Source: Microvirga arvi (lineage in GTDB: Bacteria > Pseudomonadota > Alphaproteobacteria > Rhizobiales > Beijerinckiaceae). From it: 42,290 bases of DNA. The stretch is from the NCBI RefSeq assembly GCF_016892765.1, contig NZ_JAFEMD010000044.1:1-42290 (forward strand), in the 5' to 3' direction. Each line of letters opens with the position of its first letter. Position 1 is the first letter of the stretch. A program made the position numbers and the translations under genes. The notes beneath the pieces are model-generated. The model ran no database searches. It saw nothing but the letters and a program-made list of their open reading frames with translations, and had not been told where the DNA came from. Shown one piece after another: positions 16,028 through 23,718 of the stretch.

Positions 16028-17500
16028 ATGAACGATCAGGTCAGCGCGTCGGTCGCGCCCAGCATGGTGTTCCAGAATTTCATCGGCGGGCGCGAGCGCT
16101 CGGCCTCCGACGGCATGACGCTCGACGTGTTTTCGCCCGTCGACGGCTCGCTCCTGGCTCGCATCGCCGCCGGGACGGCTCAAGACATCGACGAGGCCGT
16201 AAAGGCGGCTCGGACCGCCTTCGAAGGTGAGTGGGGCAAGCTGACGGCGACCGAGCGCGGACGCCTGCTCATGAAGCTTGCCACAATCGTCGAAGCCCAT
16301 GCCGACGAGTTGGCGCTTCTGGAAAGCCGCGACAATGGCAAGCCCCTGCGCCAATCCCGCGCCGATGCCATCGCGCTTGCCCGCTATTTCGAGTTCTACG
16401 GCAGCGCCGCCGACAAGCTGCACGGCGACGTCATTCCGTATCTCAACACCCATTTCATCGGCGTCGAGCGGGTGCCGCACGGGGTCACCGGGCATATCGT
16501 GCCCTGGAACTACCCGATGCAGATTTTTGGGCGCTCCGTCGGCGCAGCTTTGGCTGCCGGCAATGCCACGGTGGTGAAGCCAGCGGAGGATGCCTCGCTG
16601 ACGATTCTGCGCATTTCCGCATTGGCCCGCGAGGTCGGGCTCCCCGATGGCGCACTCAACGTGGTGACGGGCCTCGGCCGCACGGCGGGCGCTGCGCTCG
16701 CCGGCCATCCCGGCATCGACTTCCTGTCCTTTACCGGCAGCCCGGAAACCGGTACGGCGGTCCAGACGGCTGCCGCGCAGAACCACGTCGGCGTCACCCT
16801 GGAACTCGGCGGCAAGTCGGCCCAGATCGTCTTCGACGATGCCGATCTCGAGCGCGCCCTGCCGACTCTCGTCAACGCCATCATCCAGAACGGCGGCCAG
16901 ACCTGCTCGGCCGGCAGCCGCCTGCTGATCCAGCGCGGCATCTTCCGGGATGTGGTCGACGCCATCGCGGAGCGTTTCCGCGCCTTGCGCGCCGGGCATC
17001 CGGAGCGTGAGCCCGATCTCGGCCCGATGATCAACCAGGCCCAGCAGCGCCGCGTCCTCGGCTATCTGGAGCGCGGCCGCAACGAGGGGCTGAGCATCAT
17101 CGGCGAAGGCGTGGTGGCGCTCGACGCGCCTCCGGGCGGCTATTACGTGGCCCCGGCCTTCCTCGCCCCGGTTCCGCACGAGAGCCTCCTGTCGCAGGAA
17201 GAGGTCTTCGGCCCGGTTCTCGTGGCAACGCCCTTCGAGGACGAAGCGGAGGCGATCCGGCTTGCCAACGGCACCCCATTCGGTCTTGCGGCGGGCGTCT
17301 GGACACGGGACGCCATGCGCTCCACCCGCGTCGGCCGCTCCATGCGCGCAGGCCAGGTCTTCGTGAACTGCTACGGGGCCGGCGGCGGCATCGAACTGCC
17401 CTTCGGCGGCTTCGGCCGCTCCGGCCACGGCCGCGAGAAGGGCTTCGAGGGTCTGGTCGAGTTCACCACGACCAAGACGCTGGTTATCGCACACGGGTAG
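16028..17500 (+). CDS. Aldehyde dehydrogenase (betaine-aldehyde type)
   Basis: NAD-dependent ALDH of 490 residues. Visible: GHIVPWNYPMQIFGRSVGAALAAG cofactor region, SFTGSPETG Rossmann motif, Glu259 in TLELGGKSAQIVF and Cys293 in NGGQTCSAGSRLL. The SRDNGKPLRQSRADAIALARYFEFYG segment is typical of gamma-aminobutyraldehyde/betaine/phenylacetaldehyde dehydrogenases. The ATG at 16028 has GGGAGA seven bases upstream and lies 12 bases after the ABC ATPase stop, so they are one transcript. Pairing with an SDR downstream suggests stepwise oxidation of an alcohol to an acid, perhaps of the imported compound (inference). The exact substrate cannot be told. Confidence 0.93.
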   Translation: MNDQVSASVAPSMVFQNFIGGRERSASDGMTLDVFSPVDGSLLARIAAGTAQDIDEAVKAARTAFEGEWGKLTATERGRLLMKLATIVEAHADELALLESRDNGKPLRQSRADAIALARYFEFYGSAADKLHGDVIPYLNTHFIGVERVPHGVTGHIVPWNYPMQIFGRSVGAALAAGNATVVKPAEDASLTILRISALAREVGLPDGALNVVTGLGRTAGAALAGHPGIDFLSFTGSPETGTAVQTAAAQNHVGVTLELGGKSAQIVFDDADLERALPTLVNAIIQNGGQTCSAGSRLLIQRGIFRDVVDAIAERFRALRAGHPEREPDLGPMINQAQQRRVLGYLERGRNEGLSIIGEGVVALDAPPGGYYVAPAFLAPVPHESLLSQEEVFGPVLVATPFEDEAEAIRLANGTPFGLAAGVWTRDAMRSTRVGRSMRAGQVFVNCYGAGGGIELPFGGFGRSGHGREKGFEGLVEFTTTKTLVIAHG

Positions 17501-17521
17501 AACGGGCTTGAATATCAATCA

Positions 17522-17745
17522 CCTCATCCTGGGTGCCAGCTCATAGAGGCCGAGACGCGCGTTTCCCTCCCCCTTGCGGGGAGGGATAAAGGGTGGGGGT
17601 GGTGCGACTGGGTGAGTGATAGATAGGTAAGCTGTAGCGGCTTTCGGGCTTTCTGGATCGGTCTCAGTGTTCGGACTTTGCGACCCCCACCCCTGCCCCT
17701 CCCCGCAAGTGGGAGGGGAAAGAAAAGCGCCTCCTCAGGATGAGG
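17522..17745. repeat. Nested composite repeat (G-rich repeat copy A inside the CCTCATCCTG repeat)
   Basis: An inner ~160-bp inverted repeat has its left arm at 17562-17600 (TTCCCTCCCCCTTGCGGGG, then GAGGG..GTGGGGGT) and a right arm at 17683-17720 (ACCCCCACCCC, then CTCCCCGCAAGTGGGAGG). Around it sit CCTCATCCTG (17522-17531) and CTCCTCAGGATGAGG (17731-17745), the arms of the repeat at 14151. Each inner arm is itself a small hairpin around TTGCGGGG/CCCCGCAAG. It fills the gap between the ALDH and SDR genes. Confidence 0.85.
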
Positions 17746-17784
17746 GCGAGGATGAAATAAACCAATGTTTGAAAGGAAAGAACC

Positions 17785-18534
17785 ATGAATCGCCTTGAAG
17801 GCAAGGTGGCGCTGATCACGGGCGCCGGCTCCGGTTTCGGACTGGGCATTGCGCAGACATTCGCCCGTGAAGGCGCCAAGGTCGCGATCCTCGACATCAA
17901 CGAATCCGCAGCAAAAAGCGCCGCCGAGGGAATCGGCGCCTCCGCCATCGGACTTGCCGCCGACGTGTCGAAAGCAGCCGACGTGAACGCGGCGGTGGAG
18001 AAGACGGTCTCCGCCTTCGGCAGGCTCGACATCGTCGTCAACAATGCCGGCATCAGCCATCGCAACCGACCGATGCTGGAGGTCGAGGAAGACGAGTTCG
18101 ACCGGGTTTTCGCGGTCAACGTGAAGTCGATCTACCTCTTCGCCAAGGCGGCCGTTCCGCTCATGCAGGGTCAGGGCGGCGGCGTGATCATCAATGTGGG
18201 CTCGACCGCGGGCCTTCGCCCTCGCCCAGGCCTCACCTGGTACAACAGCACCAAGGGCGCCGTGCACACCATGACCAAGTCCATGGCCGTGGAGCTGGCA
18301 CCCGACCGGATCCGCGTCTGCGCCCTTGCGCCGGTCGCAGGCGAGACGCCCCTGCTCGCCACCTTCATGGGCGAGGACACGCCCCAGAAGCGCGAGCAAT
18401 TCGTCAATTCCATCCCGCTCGGCCGCTTCTCCACCCCGCAGGACATCGCCAACGCCGCACTCTACCTCGCCTCCGACGAGGCGAGCATGATCACCGGCGT
18501 GGTGCTGGAGGTCGATGGCGGACGTTGCATCTAG
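17785..18534 (+). CDS. Short-chain dehydrogenase/reductase
   Basis: Classical SDR of 249 residues. TGAGSGFGLGIA at 12-23 is the nucleotide-binding glycine motif, with DIN further on favouring NAD(H); NNAGIS follows; the catalytic Ser is in NVGSTAG and the YxxxK pair in WYNSTKGAVHTMTKSMA. It ends VVLEVDGGRCI, the usual C-terminus of 3-oxoacyl-ACP-reductase-like SDRs. The start at 17785 has GAAAGGAAAG upstream. Lying after an ALDH and in the same direction as the ABC genes, it may oxidise an alcohol feeding the ALDH, but a composite repeat now separates the two. Confidence 0.93.
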   Translation: MNRLEGKVALITGAGSGFGLGIAQTFAREGAKVAILDINESAAKSAAEGIGASAIGLAADVSKAADVNAAVEKTVSAFGRLDIVVNNAGISHRNRPMLEVEEDEFDRVFAVNVKSIYLFAKAAVPLMQGQGGGVIINVGSTAGLRPRPGLTWYNSTKGAVHTMTKSMAVELAPDRIRVCALAPVAGETPLLATFMGEDTPQKREQFVNSIPLGRFSTPQDIANAALYLASDEASMITGVVLEVDGGRCI

Positions 18535-18603
18535 GCTGAAGTCCTGCAACTCTGTCACACGGGATTGGCCCTGCTGGCAGCCCTTAGAGGAGCGATTGCC
18601 TGG

Positions 18604-19149
18604 ATGGATTCGAGGCTGTCGATAGAGTTCGATAGGGCGATCAAGGCCGGTGACCTCAAGGCCATCCGGGCACTCCTCGGCGATCTTCCCGATTTTCCGA
18701 ATGGTCCCCTTCCCTATGAAATCCGCGTCCATCAGGAGTATTGCCTCGACCATGCCATCGCTCACGGCCCGATCGCTTTGGTGAGAGAGCTTCTGGAACT
18801 CGGCGCCGACCCGAACTACCCGGCGACCGACGGTTTCCCGTCGCTCTTTGCCGCTCTGGGGTCAAACCAGGAAGACCGGCATGAGCGCTTGAAGCTGCTG
18901 CTGGACCATGGGGCGGACATCCAGCAGCGCGGCATCAACGACTACACGCCTCTGCATCAGGCCGCCTGCATGGACGACGCGGTGGCCGTCGAGATCCTGA
19001 TGCGGCACGGAGCGGATCCGCAGGCCCGCACCCGGATCGACCATTACGCGACGCCGCTCGAGGAAGCCGAGCTTCTCGGCCGCCTCCAGGCTATCGAGGC
19101 GCTGCGGAGCCTCGTAGGTCCTCGGTCGAACGAGCCTCGTTCAGGCTGA
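18604..19149 (+). CDS. Ankyrin-repeat protein
   Basis: Cytoplasmic protein of 181 residues built of about four ankyrin repeats. LVRELLELGADPNYPATDGFPSLFAAL, LKLLLDHGADIQQRGINDYTPLHQAA and AVEILMRHGADPQARTRIDHYATPLEEA show the G-A-D-P/I and TPLHxA consensus. No signal peptide or enzyme domain is present, so it is likely a protein-binding module. The ATG at 18604 follows GAGGAG at about 11 bases; the open frame extends to a TTG at 18565 with no better support. It converges with the DUF2218 gene, 2 bases apart. It sits within the scattered ABC locus without an obvious functional link. Confidence 0.88.
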   Translation: MDSRLSIEFDRAIKAGDLKAIRALLGDLPDFPNGPLPYEIRVHQEYCLDHAIAHGPIALVRELLELGADPNYPATDGFPSLFAALGSNQEDRHERLKLLLDHGADIQQRGINDYTPLHQAACMDDAVAVEILMRHGADPQARTRIDHYATPLEEAELLGRLQAIEALRSLVGPRSNEPRSG

Positions 19150-19151
19150 AC

Positions 19152-19439
19152 CTATTGCTTCTGCCACTCGAACGGAAGCGGCGCTTCCTTGAACGCGAAG
19201 CGGTCGAGATGCGCGGCGACGACGCCCTTCATCCGCTGCAGCGTCTCGTCGTCCTCGGCCTCCACTTTCACCGTCAGGGCGTCGGAATCCGACCTCATGG
19301 TCGCAACCGCACTCGGAAAGCGGACGATACCCTCGTTTTCCGACAGCTCAACGTCCAGCTTGTGGCTCCAGTGCTTGCAGAGCTGCTGGAGATATCGGGC
19401 GCCGTTCGCGGTGGGCACCCGGGCGGTCTCAAATGCCAT
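19152..19439 (-). CDS. DUF2218 family protein
   Basis: A 95-residue protein matching the DUF2218 pattern: TARVPTANGARYLQQLCKHWSHKLDVELSENEGIVRFP, then SDALTVKVEAEDDETLQRMKGVVAAHLDRFAF. The conserved C-K-H-W-x-H-K motif could bind metal. Members are often found near iron-siderophore uptake genes and are of unknown function; no such genes are here. The ATG at 19439 is preferred over the longer frame to 19631, which runs through the promoter region of the next gene. It is in the opposite direction to the surrounding ABC genes. Confidence 0.88.
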   Translation of the reverse strand: MAFETARVPTANGARYLQQLCKHWSHKLDVELSENEGIVRFPSAVATMRSDSDALTVKVEAEDDETLQRMKGVVAAHLDRFAFKEAPLPFEWQKQ

Positions 19440-19636
19440 CTCAAAGCCTTTCCATGCCGGCAGGAGCTTCCCGGAAGGGCCAGCACCGGCGGGTCTTCGC
19501 CGGAGCTGCTTAGGCCTCCCCGAAGCCGAAGTTAAGTGAACAATCCGTAATGACGGTCTTCCATCCGGCGCCATCCTGCGTAAGCTTACGGTCATCGCGA
19601 CCTGTCGCAGCCCAAGCCTGATGGAGTTCAAGCCTG

Positions 19637-21118
19637 ATGACGAAGCGCTTCCTGACTGCCGCCCTCCTCCTCTCCGTCAGCGTCATCCCGGCCTATGCCG
19701 CCAAGACCTCCCTGGTGGTGGGCATGCCCATCGAGCCGCCGGGCCTCGACCCGACGGTCGCCGCACCCGTTGCCATCCGCGAGGTCACCTGGGTCAATCT
19801 TTATGAAGGCCTCGTGCGCATCGACCGGACCGGCAAGGTCCAGCCGCTGCTGGCCAAGAGCTGGGAGGTTGCGCCGGACGGGCTGACCTATACCTTCCGC
19901 CTGCAGGAGGGCGTGAAGTTCCACGACGGAACTACTTTTGACTCCGCAGATGTGAAATTCGCCTTCGACCGCGCCCGCGATCCGAAATCGACCAATGCGC
20001 AGAAGCAGATCTTCGCGCCCATCGCCTCCATCGAGACGCCCGATCCCGCCACGGTGGTGATCAAGCTGAAGGAGACCTCGGGCAACTTCCTCTACTATCT
20101 CGGCTGGGGCGATGCGGTGATCGTGGCGCCCGAGACGGCGGCGAACAATGCGGCCAATCCGGTCGGCACCGGGCCGTTCAAGTTCAAGTCCTGGACCCGC
20201 GGCGACCGGGTGGAGCTGACCAAGAATCCCGATTACTGGCAGAAGGACAAGGTGAAGCTCGAGAGCGTCACCTTCCGCTTCATCAGCGACGCGCAGGCGC
20301 AGGTCGCGGCGCTCAAGGCCGGCGACGTGGATGCCTTCCCCAATCTCGGCGCACCGGAGCTCTTCGCCGAGTTCCAGAAGGACGCCCGCTTCAAGGCGGT
20401 CGCCGGCAACACGGAGGGCGAAACGGTCGCCGGCATGAACAATGCCAAGAAGCCGTTCGACGACGTGCGCGTGCGCCGCGCGCTGATGCATGCGGTGGAC
20501 CGCAAGGCGCTGGTCGAAGGCGCCTATTCCGGTCTCGGCAAGCCCATCGGCAGCTTCTTCTCGCCGAATAATCCTGCCTTCGTGGATACCACGAACGTGA
20601 TCCCCTACGACGTCGAGAAGGCCAAGGCTCTGCTGAAGGAGGCGGGCTACGGCAACGGCCTGTCGATCACCATCAAATCGCCCCAGATGGCCTATGCCAG
20701 CCGCTCGGCGGAGCTGCTCTCCGCCATGCTGTCGGAAGCCGGCGTCGATCTGAAGATCATCCCCACCGAGTTTCCGGCCAAGTGGATCGAGGAGGTGTTC
20801 AAGAACAAGGACTACGACATGACCATCGTGTCCCACACGGAGCCGCTCGACATCGATATCTTCGCCCGCGACACCTACTACTTCAACTACAAGAACGACA
20901 GGTTCAAAGCCGTGCTCGCGGAGGCCGCCAAGACCACCGACGAGAAGGCGCGCTTCGCGAAATATGCGGAGGCGCAGAAAATCCTGGCCGAGGACGTGCC
21001 TGCCCTCTTTCTCTTCCAGCTGCCGAAGCTCGGCGTGTGGAACGCGAAGGTGCAGGGCCTGTGGGAAAACTCGCCGATCCCGTCGAACGACGTGACCGAG
21101 GTTTCGTGGACGGAGTGA
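19637..21118 (+). CDS. Peptide-type ABC solute-binding protein (SBP family 5)
   Basis: Periplasmic binding protein of 493 residues, DppA/OppA type. Residues 1-21 are a signal peptide (FLTAALLLSVSVIPAYA). Family 5 hallmarks follow: PPGLDPT, NLYEGLVRIDRTGKVQPLLAKSWEVAPDGLTYTFRLQEGVKFHDGTTF, then VGTGPFKFKSW and VRRALMHAVDRKALVEGAY. It would deliver a peptide or other polar solute to the permeases at 21701-23487. The ATG at 19637 gives a good signal peptide; GGAG lies about 10 bases upstream. A perfect 12-base palindrome CGTAAGCTTACG at 19579-19590 upstream may be an operator. A DUF559 remnant and a repeat separate this gene from its permease genes. Confidence 0.95.
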   Translation: MTKRFLTAALLLSVSVIPAYAAKTSLVVGMPIEPPGLDPTVAAPVAIREVTWVNLYEGLVRIDRTGKVQPLLAKSWEVAPDGLTYTFRLQEGVKFHDGTTFDSADVKFAFDRARDPKSTNAQKQIFAPIASIETPDPATVVIKLKETSGNFLYYLGWGDAVIVAPETAANNAANPVGTGPFKFKSWTRGDRVELTKNPDYWQKDKVKLESVTFRFISDAQAQVAALKAGDVDAFPNLGAPELFAEFQKDARFKAVAGNTEGETVAGMNNAKKPFDDVRVRRALMHAVDRKALVEGAYSGLGKPIGSFFSPNNPAFVDTTNVIPYDVEKAKALLKEAGYGNGLSITIKSPQMAYASRSAELLSAMLSEAGVDLKIIPTEFPAKWIEEVFKNKDYDMTIVSHTEPLDIDIFARDTYYFNYKNDRFKAVLAEAAKTTDEKARFAKYAEAQKILAEDVPALFLFQLPKLGVWNAKVQGLWENSPIPSNDVTEVSWTE

Positions 21119-21139
21119 TCTGACGGCGCAGTCGGAGCC

Positions 21140-21550
21140 ATGACGAACGGTTGGATCACGGATGTTTCGAACAGACCCTCGGTGAGGCTACGGAACCGCG
21201 CGCGGTTCTTACGCCGAAACCTCACTGAGCCTGAGAAAAAACTCTGGTGGCACTTGCGATATAGACTCCCTATGGAGCGGGGACACTTCCGCCGTCAGAT
21301 TCCGATTGGTCCTTATGTGGCAGACTTCTGCTGTCTGGCATCGAAGCTAATCATTTAGGTCGATGGAAATCAGCATGGCTACGACGCCAATGCTCCTCAC
21401 GATGAACGCAGAACAAGCTATCTTAGCAATCATGGATTTAGGGTTGTCCGGTTCACGAACAGGGAAGTAATGACTGCGATCGAGAGTGTTCTGGACACAA
21501 TTCTGGCGGCATTGAACGCGGGTTCCCTCCCCCTTGCGGGGAGGGATTGA
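21140..21550 (+). pseudogene. DUF559 (Vsr-like) nuclease gene with an internal amber codon
   Basis: Codons 1-72 (start 21140, GGAG just upstream) match the DUF559 domain: LRNRARFLRRNLTEPEKKLW, FRRQIPIGPYVADF, then LASKLII. At 21356-21358 there is TAG exactly where the family has the Glu of the IIEVDG motif. The same frame continues without frameshift as VDGNQHGYDANAP, YLSNHGFRVVRFTNREV and IESVLDTILAAL up to a TGA at 21548-21550. One G-to-T change (GAG to TAG) explains it. The last codons run into the left arm of G-rich repeat copy B. DUF559 proteins share the PD-(D/E)xK fold of Vsr nicking enzymes; cellular role unclear. Probably a recent pseudogene, unless the amber is read through. Confidence 0.85.
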
Positions 21551-21682
21551 GGGTGGGGGTCGTAAAGTCGGGATTTTGCGCCTTATCATGGAAGCATGAG
21601 GTCAATACAGCGCCGTTCTTACCTGACCGCTCACCCGGTCGTTCCACCCCCACCCCTACCCCTCCCCGCAAGGGGGAGGGAA
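21523..21682. repeat. G-rich inverted repeat, copy B
   Basis: Left arm 21523-21560 (TTCCCTCCCCCTTGCGGGG, GAGGG..GTGGGGGT) and right arm 21645-21682 (ACCCCCACCCCTACCCC, CCCCGCAAGGGGGAGGGAA), nearly perfect complements around an 84-base middle. It overlaps the end of the DUF559 remnant and stops 18 bases before the permease start, so it forms most of that gene's leader. Confidence 0.9.
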
Positions 21683-21700
21683 AAGGCCGAGCGTAAACAC

Positions 21701-22648
21701 ATGCTGCGCCTCATCCTCTCACGCCTCATTTCCCTCGCGGTGACGCTGCTGTTCGTGTCGCTGGCGATCTTCCTGATCCTGGAGGTTCTGCCCGGTGATC
21801 CGGCCGCCATCATGCTCGGCACCGCCGCGCGGGAGGATACGCTCGCCGCCCTGAGGCAGGAGCTCGGGCTCGATCAGCCGGCGCTCGTGCGTTACCTGCA
21901 CTGGATCGGCGGCCTTCTCCACGGGGATCTCGGCACCTCGATCACCTACAAGATGCCGGTCTCGACGCTGGTCGCCGAACGCATGAACGTAACGCTGCCG
22001 TTGAGCCTGCTCGCCATCCTGATTTCGACCGCGCTTGCGCTTCCGCTCGGGGTTGCGGCAGCCGCGCGCCGGGACGGAGCTGTGGATCGCGCCGTGCTGG
22101 TGTTCAGCCAGCTCGGGGTTGCGGTGCCGAATTTCTGGATCGGGCTCCTGTTCATCCTGTTCTTCTCCACGTGGCTCGGCTGGTTTCCGGCCGGCGGCTT
22201 TCCCGGCTGGAGCGCCGGCATCGGCCCTGCCCTGCAGGCGCTCCTCCTGCCGGCGGTCGCCTTAGCCCTGCCCCAGGCTGCCGTTCTGACCCGGGTGACG
22301 CGCTCGGCAACGCTCGAAGTGATCGGCGCCGATTTCGTGCGCACCGCCCGCGCCAAGGGCGTCGACAGGGGCGCGACGCTGCGCCGCCACGTGGTGCCGA
22401 ACGCGCTCATTCCCGTCACGACGATCCTGGGCCTGCAGCTTTCCTTTTTCTTCGGCGGCGCGATCCTGGTCGAGAACGTGTTCAACCTGCCCGGCCTCGG
22501 CCGGCTCGCCTATCAGGCGCTCAACCAGCGCGACCTCGTGGTGATCAAGGACATCGTGCTGATCTTCTCCGGCCTCGTGATCGTGGTGAACTTCCTCGTC
22601 GACATCGGCTACGCGATCCTCGATCCGCGCCTGAGGGGGCGGTCATGA
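21701..22648 (+). CDS. Peptide-type ABC permease, DppB-like
   Basis: Inner-membrane permease of 315 residues with about six membrane segments. It starts MLRLILSRLISLAVTLLFVSLAIFLILEVLPGDPAAIMLG, the signature N-terminus of DppB/OppB, and carries HVVPNALIPVTTILGLQLSFFFGGAILVENVFNLPGLGRL, which includes the EAA-type loop contacting the ATPase (ARAKGVDRGATLRRH). The ATG at 21701 lies 18 bases after repeat copy B; the nearest purine-rich run is the GGGAGGGAAAAGG supplied by the repeat itself, at unusually long spacing. Its stop overlaps the next permease by ATGA. Confidence 0.95.
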   Translation: MLRLILSRLISLAVTLLFVSLAIFLILEVLPGDPAAIMLGTAAREDTLAALRQELGLDQPALVRYLHWIGGLLHGDLGTSITYKMPVSTLVAERMNVTLPLSLLAILISTALALPLGVAAAARRDGAVDRAVLVFSQLGVAVPNFWIGLLFILFFSTWLGWFPAGGFPGWSAGIGPALQALLLPAVALALPQAAVLTRVTRSATLEVIGADFVRTARAKGVDRGATLRRHVVPNALIPVTTILGLQLSFFFGGAILVENVFNLPGLGRLAYQALNQRDLVVIKDIVLIFSGLVIVVNFLVDIGYAILDPRLRGRS

Positions 22649-23487
22649 GCAAGCGTTCGCGCATTCCGCTGAACTCCGCTCTCGTCGTCGGCGGCATTCT
22701 CACGGCGCTTCTCATCGTTACCGCCCTCGTGTCGCTGGTGTGGACGCCGGAAGTGCCGACACGAGTACGCGTCGCCATGCGCCTCAAAGGCCCTGGAGAG
22801 ATGGGCCTTCTCGGAACGGATCATTTCGGCCGCGATGTCACCTCGCTGCTCATGGTCGGGGCCTGGAACTCGCTTTCCATCGCTTGGCCCGCGGTTCTGC
22901 TGGGTGCGGCCATCGGCACCGCCATCGGCTGCGCTGCGGCGGCGTGGAAGGGCATCGCCGACGAGATCGCCATGCGCGTGTCGGACGTGGTCTTTGCCTT
23001 CCCGGCGGTGCTCTCGGCCATCATGATCGGCGCGCTCGTCGGCTCCGGGCCGCTGGCGGCCATCCTGGCGATTGCAGTGTTCAACGTGCCGGTCTTCGCC
23101 CGCGTCACGCGCGGCGTCGCGCTTCAGGTCTGGACGCTCGACTACATCGCGGCCGCGCGCGCCATCGGCAAGCATCCCTTGCGCATCACCTGGGAAGACG
23201 TGATGCCCAACATCGCGGGCGCGCTGATCGTGCAGGTGACGATCCAGCTCGCGCTCGCCATCCTGACCGAAGCGGGCCTGAGCTATCTCGGCCTCGGAGT
23301 CCGCCCGCCGAATCCAAGCTGGGGGCGGATGCTCAGCGACGCGCAGACCTATCTCTCGCAGGCCCCTCACCTCGCCATCGCGCCGGGCATCGCCATCGCG
23401 CTCTCGGTGCTCGGCCTGAACCTGCTGGGTGATGGTTTGCGCGATGCGCTCGACCCGACATTGAAGGGAAGAGGCGCGGCCGCTTGA
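22645..23487 (+). CDS. Peptide-type ABC permease, DppC-like
   Basis: Second inner-membrane subunit, 280 residues with about six membrane segments, starting inside the stop of the DppB-like gene (ATGA). LGTDHFGRDVTSLLMVGAWNSL is the classic DppC/OppC motif after the first membrane segment. The EAA loop reads YIAAARAIGKHPLRITWEDVMPNIAG, and LTEAGLSYLGLGVRPPNPSWGRML with NLLGDGLRDALDPTLKG near the end are also typical. No ATPase gene follows, since the double ATPase lies 7 kb upstream. Downstream is repeat copy C. Confidence 0.95.
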   Translation: MSKRSRIPLNSALVVGGILTALLIVTALVSLVWTPEVPTRVRVAMRLKGPGEMGLLGTDHFGRDVTSLLMVGAWNSLSIAWPAVLLGAAIGTAIGCAAAAWKGIADEIAMRVSDVVFAFPAVLSAIMIGALVGSGPLAAILAIAVFNVPVFARVTRGVALQVWTLDYIAAARAIGKHPLRITWEDVMPNIAGALIVQVTIQLALAILTEAGLSYLGLGVRPPNPSWGRMLSDAQTYLSQAPHLAIAPGIAIALSVLGLNLLGDGLRDALDPTLKGRGAAA

Positions 23488-23550
23488 GAGGACCCATGAG
23501 GACTACACTCGACCTCCTCAGAGGCTTCCTCATCAAGGCATGGCGCGTAT

Positions 23551-23710
23551 TTCCCTCCCCCTTGCGGGGAGGGATGAAGGGTGGGGGTGGTATGACTGGG
23601 TGCCCGGTCTGCAGTTTAGACGCTGTATCGGCTTGCTTGATTGACCCTTGAAGCGCGGTGCTCTGACTTTGCGACCCCCACCCCTACCCCTCCCCGCAAG
23701 GGGGAGGGAA
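23551..23710. repeat. G-rich inverted repeat, copy C
   Basis: Left arm 23551-23588 (TTCCCTCCCCCTTGCGGGG, GAGGG..GTGGGGGT) and right arm 23674-23710 (ACCCCCACCCCTACCCC, CCCCGCAAGGGGGAGGGAA). The middle shares GACTGGGTG and CTTTGCGACCCCCAC with copy A. It lies between convergent genes, 8 bases from the stop of the LLM oxidoreductase, and may serve as a two-way terminator. Confidence 0.9.
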
Positions 23711-23718
23711 GATTGCGT

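Noticed and set aside
15221..17518. A 765-codon minus-strand frame
   Set aside because: Antisense to the ABC ATPase end and ALDH; composition is typical of a shadow frame.
21596..21700. N-terminal extension of the DppB-like permease
   Set aside because: The extra residues come from translation of repeat copy B and are not part of the family; the ATG at 21701 gives the standard start.
17562..23710. CRISPR-like spacing of repeated G-rich units
   Set aside because: The copies are 2-4 kb apart, inverted pairs rather than direct repeats, with genes between; this is not an array.
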